This document shows positions 7,373 to 11,789 of a stretch of 11,789 bases of DNA, piece by piece. The notes beneath the pieces are model-generated. The model saw only the letters and a list, made by a program, of their open reading frames with translations, was not told where the DNA came from and searched no databases. The translations under genes were made by a program, and so were the position numbers. Position 1 is the first letter of the stretch, and each line of letters starts with the position of its first letter. Source of the DNA: Firmicutes bacterium UBA6648 (GTDB taxonomy: Bacteria; Bacillota; Clostridia; Peptostreptococcales; Anaerovoracaceae); the NCBI GenBank assembly GCA_002455605.1, contig DKLE01000148.1:1-11789 (forward strand), read 5' to 3'.

Positions 7373-7915
7373 ATGACAAAAAGAAGAGAAGTAATAAGTA
7401 TTTTTGTAGATAATCAGGCCAATGTTCTTAGCAGAGTTGTCAGCTTGTTTGGAAGAAGAGGCTTTAACATTGATTCTTTAACCGTATCTGCTACAAATAA
7501 TCCGGAGATATCGAGAATAACAATCGTCTTTACGGGAACAGAGCAGGCCCTCAATCAAATTATCACGCAAACCGAGAAGCTGGAAGTGGTAAAAGAAATT
7601 TTCACTTTAGAAAAAGAAGAGAGCGTTTACAGAGAACTTCTGCTGGTAAAAATAAGGGCAGACAAAAATAATCGAGCCGCATTGAGAGAAATCGTAGATA
7701 TTTTCAGAGGCAAAATTATTGATCTCTCAAAATCAAGCGTTGTTGTGGAGCTTACCGGAGCACCTGAAAAAGTAGAAGGATTTATGAACATGGTCAGCTG
7801 TTACGAAATCATCGAAATGTGCAGAACAGGAATCACCGGTATCAAAAGAGGGCTGGCTACTCCGGAGTGTTGTCAGGAAGAATGTGATATGTATACAGGC
7901 GAACTCTTTGATTAA
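7373..7915 (+). CDS. ilvN: Acetolactate synthase small, regulatory subunit
   Basis: This subunit binds IlvB, raises its activity and normally confers valine feedback inhibition. At 180 residues it contains an N-terminal ACT domain (about 6-78), with FVDNQANVLSRVVSLFGRR and GFNIDSLTV, and a C-terminal ALS-small domain (about 85-162) with KIRADKNNR, FRGKIIDLS and ELTGAPEKVEGFM. In the effector loop, where the family normally has Gly (as in E. coli IlvH ENESGALSR, Gly 14), this protein has Asn 17 (DNQANVLSR), so inhibition may be weakened or altered. The C-terminal tail (ECCQEECDMYTGELFD) is longer than usual and has three cysteines. It begins 17 nt after ilvB with GAAAGGAG upstream. Identity is confident; the regulatory consequence is inference. 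Confidence 0.95.
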   Translation: MTKRREVISIFVDNQANVLSRVVSLFGRRGFNIDSLTVSATNNPEISRITIVFTGTEQALNQIITQTEKLEVVKEIFTLEKEESVYRELLLVKIRADKNNRAALREIVDIFRGKIIDLSKSSVVVELTGAPEKVEGFMNMVSCYEIIEMCRTGITGIKRGLATPECCQEECDMYTGELFD

Positions 7916-7968
7916 GTTTATATATTATTAAAGTTGCTATAAATAAATAATAAAAGGAGATTAGAACA

Positions 7969-8964
7969 ATGATAAAGAAATACTATGATACGGATTGTAA
8001 TTTAGGAATGTTAGACGGTAAAACCGTTGCGATAATCGGATTTGGAAGCCAAGGTCATGCCCATGCTCAAAACCTTAAGGACAGCGGTGTCAATGTTGTT
8101 GTAGGATTGAGAAAAGGTTCTGCTCATACAGCAAAAGCAGAAGCTGCCGGCCTTAAGGTTGTTGAAATAGAAGAAGCAGCAGATGCAGGAGATGTAGTAA
8201 TGATGCTGGTTCCCGATGAATTGGCTGCAAATATTTATAAAACACAAATTGCTAAGCATATGAAAGAAGGAAATGTATTAGCGTTTGCCCATGGCTTCAA
8301 TATTCACTACAATCAGATTAAACCTGCTGCGGATATTGATGTTATCATGATAGCGCCTAAAGGACCTGGCCATACAGTAAGAAGCCAGTATGTGGAAGGC
8401 AAAGGCGTTCCTTCACTGATTGCCGTATACCAGGATGCGTCTGGGAAAGCTAAGGATATCGCTTTAGCTTATGCATCCGGTATCGGAGCAGGCAGAGCAG
8501 GTATTCTTGAAACCTCCTTTAAGGAAGAAACAGAAACCGATTTGTTCGGGGAACAGGCCGTTCTTTGCGGCGGTGTTACTGAATTGATGAAAGCCGGTTT
8601 CGATACTTTAGTGGAAGCCGGATATGAGCCGGAAATGGCTTACTTTGAATGTATTCATGAAATGAAGCTGATTGTTGATTTGATTAACAGCGGCGGATTT
8701 GAAATGATGAGATATTCCATATCCAATACGGCTGAATATGGAGATTACAGAACAGGCAGAAGATTAATTACAGAAGAAACTCGTAAAGAAATGAAGAAGG
8801 TTCTTTCTGAAATTCAGGACGGTACATTTGCAAGTGAATTTATTCAGGAATTCAATGCAGGCGGTCAGGCAAAATTTCTGGCTACAAGAAGAAAGGAAAC
8901 AGAACATCTTTTGGTTAAGGTTGGCGGAGAATTGAGAAAGATGATGAGCTGGCTGAAAAAATAG
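7969..8964 (+). CDS. ilvC: Ketol-acid reductoisomerase, class I
   Basis: This enzyme isomerises and reduces acetolactate or acetohydroxybutyrate to the dihydroxy acid, using Mg2+ and a nicotinamide cofactor. It is 331 residues, the short class I form. The Rossmann part holds IIGFGSQGHAHAQNL (22-36) and the cofactor loop GLRKGSAHTAKAE (46-58). The knotted C-terminal domain carries the metal and substrate ligands: Asp 191 and Glu 195 in TDLFGEQ, Glu 227 and Glu 231 in AYFECIHEMKL, and Ser 252 in SISNTAEYGD. His 108 (AHGFNI) is also conserved. The cofactor loop keeps the first Ser (51), but the second position that is often Ser (GS-x-SW) reads His-Thr here. The start is supported by AAAGGAG upstream. 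It follows ilvN by 53 nt of AT-rich DNA without an evident terminator. Confidence 0.97.
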   Translation: MIKKYYDTDCNLGMLDGKTVAIIGFGSQGHAHAQNLKDSGVNVVVGLRKGSAHTAKAEAAGLKVVEIEEAADAGDVVMMLVPDELAANIYKTQIAKHMKEGNVLAFAHGFNIHYNQIKPAADIDVIMIAPKGPGHTVRSQYVEGKGVPSLIAVYQDASGKAKDIALAYASGIGAGRAGILETSFKEETETDLFGEQAVLCGGVTELMKAGFDTLVEAGYEPEMAYFECIHEMKLIVDLINSGGFEMMRYSISNTAEYGDYRTGRRLITEETRKEMKKVLSEIQDGTFASEFIQEFNAGGQAKFLATRRKETEHLLVKVGGELRKMMSWLKK

Positions 8965-9027
8965 GATTTTTGCCGTCTAAAGTAAAGATGGAAATGAAAC
9001 ATAGTTGCATTAATAAGGAGATTGCGT

Positions 9028-10701
9028 ATGACACTAAGAAGTGCAAACGTAACTCAGGGTGTAGAAAAGGCTCCTATGCGAAGCCTTTTTTATGCTATGG
9101 GTTATACGAAAGAAGAACTGGATAGGCCATTAATTGGTGTAGTCTCTGCACATAGTGAAATTGTACCGGGGCACTATCATTTAGATAAAATAACAGAAGC
9201 TGTAAAAGCAGGTGTCAGAATGGCCGGAGGGACACCTATTATGATTCCTGCCATTGGTGTCTGCGACGGAATCGCCATGGGACATATCGGCATGAAATAT
9301 AGCCTTGCCAGCAGAGAATTGATCGCTGACAGTGTGGAAACCATGACTCTTGCCCATGCCTTTGACGGTTTGGTTCTTGTTCCCAACTGCGATAAAATCG
9401 TACCCGGTATGGTTATGGCTGCAGTGCGGATGAACATTCCTACAGTGGTTTGTTCCGGCGGCCCGATGATGGCGGGACTTGTTGATGAGGAAGAAATCAG
9501 TTTGTCCAAGATTTTTGAAGCAGTGGGTGCCAGAAAGGCAGATCTGATAGATGATCAGAAGCTGGAAGAGTTTGAGCAGGGATGTTGTCCGGGATGCGGT
9601 TCTTGCGCTGGTATGTATACGGCAAACAGCATGAACTGTCTTTGTGAGGCATTAGGAATTGCTTTACCGGGAAACGGAACTGTTCCGGCGGTGCATAACG
9701 GCAGAATCCGTTTGGCAAAGCATGCAGGTATGGCGATCATAAATCTGGTAGAAAAAGATATTAAGGCCAGAGATATTATCAATGAACGATCCATTAAAAA
9801 CGCCCTTCGATGTGATATGGCACTGGGGTGCTCTTCAAACAGCGTTCTGCATTTGCTGGCTATTGCCAATGAAGCGGGAGTTCCTCTTGATTTGAATATG
9901 TTTAATGTGGAAAGTGAAAAAACTCCAAACCTATGTCATTTAGCACCTGCTGGGGAAACTCATATGCAGGATTTAAATATAGCCGGAGGGATCCCGGCAG
10001 TTCAAAGTGAGCTGGCTAAAAAAGACATGCTTGATCTGGATGTAATAACAGCAACAGGGATGACATTGGGGGAGAATATAAAAGCTGCAACCAATAAAAA
10101 ACCAGAAACTATCAGACCTATTGACAATCCATACAGTGAAACGGGTGGTATCGCTATCTTATTTGGCAATATCGCTCGGGAAGGCTGTGTGGTAAAGAGA
10201 AGCGCGGTTGCGCCGGAAATGTTGAAGCATTCCGGCCCTGCCAGAGTATTCAATTCAGAAGAAGAAGCAATAGAAGCTATTTATAAGGGAAAAATTGTTC
10301 ATGGGGATGTAGTAGTTATCAGATATGAAGGACCGAAGGGCGGACCAGGCATGAGAGAAATGCTGAATCCGACCAGTGCCCTTGCGGGTATGAAATTAGA
10401 TAAAACCGTAGCGCTTATTACAGACGGAAGATTCAGCGGTGCCAGCCGCGGAGCTTCTATCGGACATGTATGTCCGGAAGCGGCTAACGGTGGAAATATT
10501 GGCTTGCTGGAAGAAGGAGACATTATAGAAATTAATATTCCTGAGTACTCCATAAGCGCAAAGGTTTCCGATGAGGAATTCAACAAGCGCAGGGAGCATT
10601 ATAAGGCACCGGAACCAAATATTAAAACCGGATGGCTTGGACGGTATGCGAAGCTGGTAGATTCGGCTGCCAAGGGTGCAATAATGAAACAGGATTTCTA
10701 A
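9028..10701 (+). CDS. ilvD: Dihydroxy-acid dehydratase
   Basis: This iron-sulfur hydro-lyase makes 2-ketoisovalerate and 2-keto-3-methylvalerate from the dihydroxy acids produced by IlvC. The start is ATG 9028 (MTLRSANVTQ), 7 nt after AAGGAG; an in-frame TTG at 9022 is too close to that site. The product is 557 residues, the normal length. Cluster cysteines are visible in PNCDKIVPGM (Cys 121) and CCPGCGSCAGMYTANSM (Cys 190 and 193 region). At the position where plant and mycobacterial [2Fe-2S] enzymes have PCN, this one has PGHYHL (47-52), as in the E. coli enzyme, so an oxygen-labile [4Fe-4S] cluster is likely. The C-terminal GRFSGASRGASIGHVCPEA motif is intact. It is the last gene of the ilv operon, 63 nt after ilvC, and ends before a strong terminator. 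Confidence 0.97.
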   Translation: MTLRSANVTQGVEKAPMRSLFYAMGYTKEELDRPLIGVVSAHSEIVPGHYHLDKITEAVKAGVRMAGGTPIMIPAIGVCDGIAMGHIGMKYSLASRELIADSVETMTLAHAFDGLVLVPNCDKIVPGMVMAAVRMNIPTVVCSGGPMMAGLVDEEEISLSKIFEAVGARKADLIDDQKLEEFEQGCCPGCGSCAGMYTANSMNCLCEALGIALPGNGTVPAVHNGRIRLAKHAGMAIINLVEKDIKARDIINERSIKNALRCDMALGCSSNSVLHLLAIANEAGVPLDLNMFNVESEKTPNLCHLAPAGETHMQDLNIAGGIPAVQSELAKKDMLDLDVITATGMTLGENIKAATNKKPETIRPIDNPYSETGGIAILFGNIAREGCVVKRSAVAPEMLKHSGPARVFNSEEEAIEAIYKGKIVHGDVVVIRYEGPKGGPGMREMLNPTSALAGMKLDKTVALITDGRFSGASRGASIGHVCPEAANGGNIGLLEEGDIIEINIPEYSISAKVSDEEFNKRREHYKAPEPNIKTGWLGRYAKLVDSAAKGAIMKQDF

Positions 10702-10740
10702 TCTCGCTAAATCCTTTTAGGGTTTATTTAAGCAATCAAA

Positions 10741-10783
10741 AAGATAAGAAGGCTCATAAATATGAGGCTTCTTATCTTTTTTT
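10741..10783 (+). terminator. Intrinsic terminator of the ilv operon
   Basis: AAGATAAGAAG (10741-10751) pairs with CTTCTTATCTT (10768-10778), and CTCAT (10753-10757) with ATGAG (10762-10766), leaving one G-G mismatch and a 4-nt loop. Seven T residues (10777-10783) follow. The hairpin would also work weakly on the minus strand, where a few A-complement bases flank it. Confidence 0.95.
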
Positions 10784-10841
10784 GAAAAGAATCCTCAACC
10801 ATAATAAAAAGTAACAAAAAAGACATTGGATAAAGAGCAAT

Positions 10842-10869
10842 TTGCGTGATAATATATATGGTATATAAT
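10842..10869 (+). promoter_or_regulatory. Promoter of lepB
   Basis: TTGCGT (10842-10847) and TATAAT (10864-10869) are spaced by 16 nt. The region is very AT-rich and alternatives such as TTGGAT upstream are possible. It lies after the ilv terminator, so lepB is probably its own transcription unit. Confidence 0.6.
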
Positions 10870-10915
10870 GGAATTCAATATAGGGGTATTATGATTAACG
10901 GAGGGATAAAAAATT

Positions 10916-11428
10916 ATGCTAACTGTGATTAAAGAAAACAAAGAGTTTATTAAAGAATTGTTAATAGCATTAATAATAGCTATAGTAGTATTACAATTTG
11001 TGAAGCCTGTGATCGTATCGGGGGAATCCATGGTACCTACATTACAGGATCATGATTTATTATTATTGAGCAGACAGGCCTATTTGCTGGAGGAGCCGAA
11101 GACGGGCGATATCATCGTCTGTGATACCAGTGAAGAAAGATTAATTAAGCGTATCATTGCTGTTCCCGGAGATAAAGTGGAAATCATAAATGGTGCGGTC
11201 ATGGTTAACGGAATCGTTTTGGATGAACCATATATTAAGGAAGCAGGGATATCGGGAAATTATCCTGAATTAATTATTCCCGAAGGATATTATTACGTAC
11301 TGGGTGACAATAGAGAAATCAGTAAAGACAGCCGACATGAAGTGGTAGGAAATGTGAGCAAAGAAAAGATAGTGGGTAAAGCTGTTTTTCGGTTTTATCC
11401 GTTCAGTGCCTTGGGAAAGGTAAATTGA
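10916..11428 (+). CDS. lepB: Type I signal peptidase
   Basis: This membrane-bound serine protease removes signal peptides from secreted proteins on the outer face of the membrane. It has 170 residues, typical of the short Gram-positive SipS-type enzyme with a single anchor. A short cytoplasmic N-terminus is followed by one membrane segment (about 14-30, LLIALIIAIVVLQFV). The catalytic dyad is visible: Ser 38 in SGESMVPTL and Lys 78 in RLIKRIIAVPGDKVE. The conserved GDNREISKDSR box near residue 130 and the closing FRFYPFSALGKV are present. GGAGGG about 10 nt upstream supports the start. It has no functional link to the branched-chain genes and is probably separately transcribed. No clear terminator follows before the toxin promoter. 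The family call is firm. Confidence 0.95.
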   Translation: MLTVIKENKEFIKELLIALIIAIVVLQFVKPVIVSGESMVPTLQDHDLLLLSRQAYLLEEPKTGDIIVCDTSEERLIKRIIAVPGDKVEIINGAVMVNGIVLDEPYIKEAGISGNYPELIIPEGYYYVLGDNREISKDSRHEVVGNVSKEKIVGKAVFRFYPFSALGKVN

Positions 11429-11446
11429 GCGCTTTTATTATGTATA

Positions 11447-11476
11447 GTGTCAGAACCTAGTTTTATATGATATACT
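11447..11476 (+). promoter_or_regulatory. Promoter of the small toxin-like gene
   Basis: An extended -10 element, TGATATACT (11468-11476), is preceded by GTGTCA (11447-11452) at 18-nt spacing. Transcription would begin at or near A11483, so the RNA starts AGTGCTACC. It lies only 18 nt after the lepB stop. Confidence 0.65.
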
Positions 11477-11482
11477 TCCAAC

Positions 11483-11530
11483 AGTGCTACCATAGAAACA
11501 CGGTAGGCGGTTATGCCCTTTCGAGGGGGT
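11483..11530 (+). promoter_or_regulatory. Structured 5' UTR with a partly hidden ribosome binding site
   Basis: CTACC (11487-11491) pairs with GGTAG (11502-11506). CCCT (11516-11519) pairs with AGGG (11524-11527) across a UUCG loop, taking up part of the Shine-Dalgarno sequence GAGGGGGTGAT. GGCGGTT (11506-11512) matches AACCGCC (11622-11628) at the end of the coding region. Such sequestration is well known in type I toxin mRNAs; here it is read by eye. Confidence 0.5.
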
Positions 11531-11537
11531 GATGCTT

Positions 11538-11636
11538 ATGTCTACAACAGAGACAATAGCCTTAATGGCTTTACTTGCTAATGTTGTATTAGTTACATAT
11601 ACGATCACAAAAAAAGAAATAAACCGCCTTGCCTGA
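11538..11636 (+). CDS. Small hydrophobic peptide, putative type I toxin (holin-like toxin type)
   Basis: This 32-residue peptide, too short for ordinary gene calling, begins MSTTETIALMALLANVV and ends TKKEINRLA. A hydrophobic stretch (about 7-23) is followed by a charged C-terminus (Lys 25, Lys 26, Arg 30), the layout of single-helix membrane toxins such as TxpA/BsrG and the putative holin-like toxin family. The start is ATG 11538, 5 nt after GGGGGTGAT; an in-frame ATG at 11532 falls inside that site. The arrangement GGTGATGCTTATG followed by MS..E is one I associate with this family. It has its own promoter and terminator, and a convergent antisense RNA overlaps its last codons and 3' UTR. 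Such peptides insert into the membrane when the antisense RNA is lost. Family membership is inferred from the pattern; it could instead be a harmless small membrane protein. Confidence 0.7.
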   Translation: MSTTETIALMALLANVVLVTYTITKKEINRLA

Positions 11637-11654
11637 GAAACATGCGGTTTATTT
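11609..11654 (-). terminator. Terminator of the antisense RNA
   Basis: AAATAAACCGC and GCGGTTTATTT form an 11-bp stem (11617-11627 with 11644-11654). Read on the minus strand it is followed by C and seven U residues (11615-11609). On the plus strand no U-run follows, so the polarity favours minus-strand termination. The hairpin covers the last codons of the toxin gene. Confidence 0.8.
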
Positions 11655-11703
11655 AAACTTACATTTTATCTTGGGCTAACCGACTATCGGTAGCACTTTT
11701 TAT
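11609..11703 (-). ncRNA. Putative antisense antitoxin RNA
   Basis: On the minus strand a promoter at 11718-11710 would start an RNA at about 11703 that ends at the hairpin and U-run at 11654-11609, about 95 nt long. Its 5' end folds into a hairpin (GCTACCGA with TCGGTTAGC, 11694-11675). It is complementary to the last 9 codons and the whole 3' UTR of the toxin message, as in RatA/TxpA-type convergent pairs, so it could block translation or trigger RNase III cleavage. It has no open frame of note. Confidence 0.6.
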
Positions 11704-11705
11704 TT
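11675..11705 (+). terminator. Terminator of the toxin mRNA
   Basis: GCTAACCGA (11675-11683) pairs with TCGGTAGC (11687-11694), with one bulged A and a 3-nt loop, followed by ACTTTTTATTTCTT. The toxin transcript would be about 220 nt (11483-11705). The same hairpin forms the 5' end of the antisense RNA. Confidence 0.65.
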
Positions 11706-11709
11706 CTTG

Positions 11710-11718
11710 ATTATATCA
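11710..11718 (-). promoter_or_regulatory. Extended -10 promoter of the antisense RNA
   Basis: The minus strand reads TGATATAAT (11718-11710), a perfect TATAAT with an upstream TG extension; no strong -35 box lies at the right distance. A farther element, TTGACA (11782-11777) with CATTAT (11759-11754) at 17 nt, could drive a longer RNA from the same side. Confidence 0.6.
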
Positions 11719-11789
11719 TACTCCGCATAAAAATCATATAGAGTAAATAAAAAATAATGCTTAGGCAGTGTAGGTTTGTCAAACATATG

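Noticed and set aside
10632..10814. 60-codon plus-strand frame across the ilvD end and the terminator
   Set aside because: It overlaps ilvD out of frame, runs through the terminator hairpin and has no ribosome binding site.
10795..11031. Minus-strand frame opposite the start of lepB
   Set aside because: It covers the lepB promoter and first codons, has low-complexity composition, and resembles a shadow of the AT-rich region.
1..11789. CRISPR array, tRNA or rRNA genes, insertion sequence or prophage genes
   Set aside because: No regularly spaced repeats, no cloverleaf-type sequence, no transposase or integrase frame was seen; apart from the small toxin-like cassette the window is housekeeping DNA.

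Overview
The window looks like a chromosomal segment of a low-to-moderate GC anaerobic Firmicute (class Clostridia, Eubacteriales). The reasons are strong AGGAGG-type ribosome binding sites, AT-rich intergenic DNA, a clostridial-style leu/ilv gene order and a short Gram-positive-type signal peptidase. I cannot assign a genus from sequence alone.

Layout. From the left edge to about 5.4 kb, everything lies on the minus strand and forms a leucine operon read right to left: leuA (long-form 2-isopropylmalate synthase), leuB, a small isopropylmalate isomerase subunit (leuD), its large subunit (leuC), a second and different small subunit, and the N-terminus of a second large subunit that runs off the left edge. 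The operon therefore carries two dehydratase pairs, each in the unusual order small-then-large. From 5.7 to 10.7 kb the plus strand carries ilvB-ilvN-ilvC-ilvD, which supplies 2-ketoisovalerate for valine and for leuA and makes the isoleucine precursor; it ends in a strong intrinsic terminator. The two operons diverge from a 303-bp region with back-to-back promoters, candidate operator repeats and a short ilvB leader with competing hairpins. Together these genes cover pyruvate/2-ketobutyrate to 2-ketoisovalerate/2-keto-3-methylvalerate and on to 2-ketoisocaproate. No transaminase or threonine deaminase is present in the window.

Right end. lepB (type I signal peptidase) has its own promoter at about 10.85 kb. 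After it lies the most interesting element: a compact cassette of about 270 bp that looks like a type I toxin-antitoxin locus. A 32-residue one-helix membrane peptide gene (11538-11636) sits on the plus strand with its own extended -10 promoter, a ribosome binding site inside a small hairpin, and a terminator. A convergent antisense RNA of about 95 nt on the minus strand has its own extended -10 promoter and terminator and overlaps the last codons and 3' UTR of the toxin message. The two transcripts begin with almost the same sequence, and the 5' and 3' ends of the toxin mRNA can pair. This is called from sequence pattern only.

Other points worth checking are an Asn in place of the usual Gly in the effector-binding loop of IlvN (possible altered feedback), the second isopropylmalate isomerase pair, an extra Cys near the iron-sulfur motif of LeuC, and the cofactor loop of IlvC.
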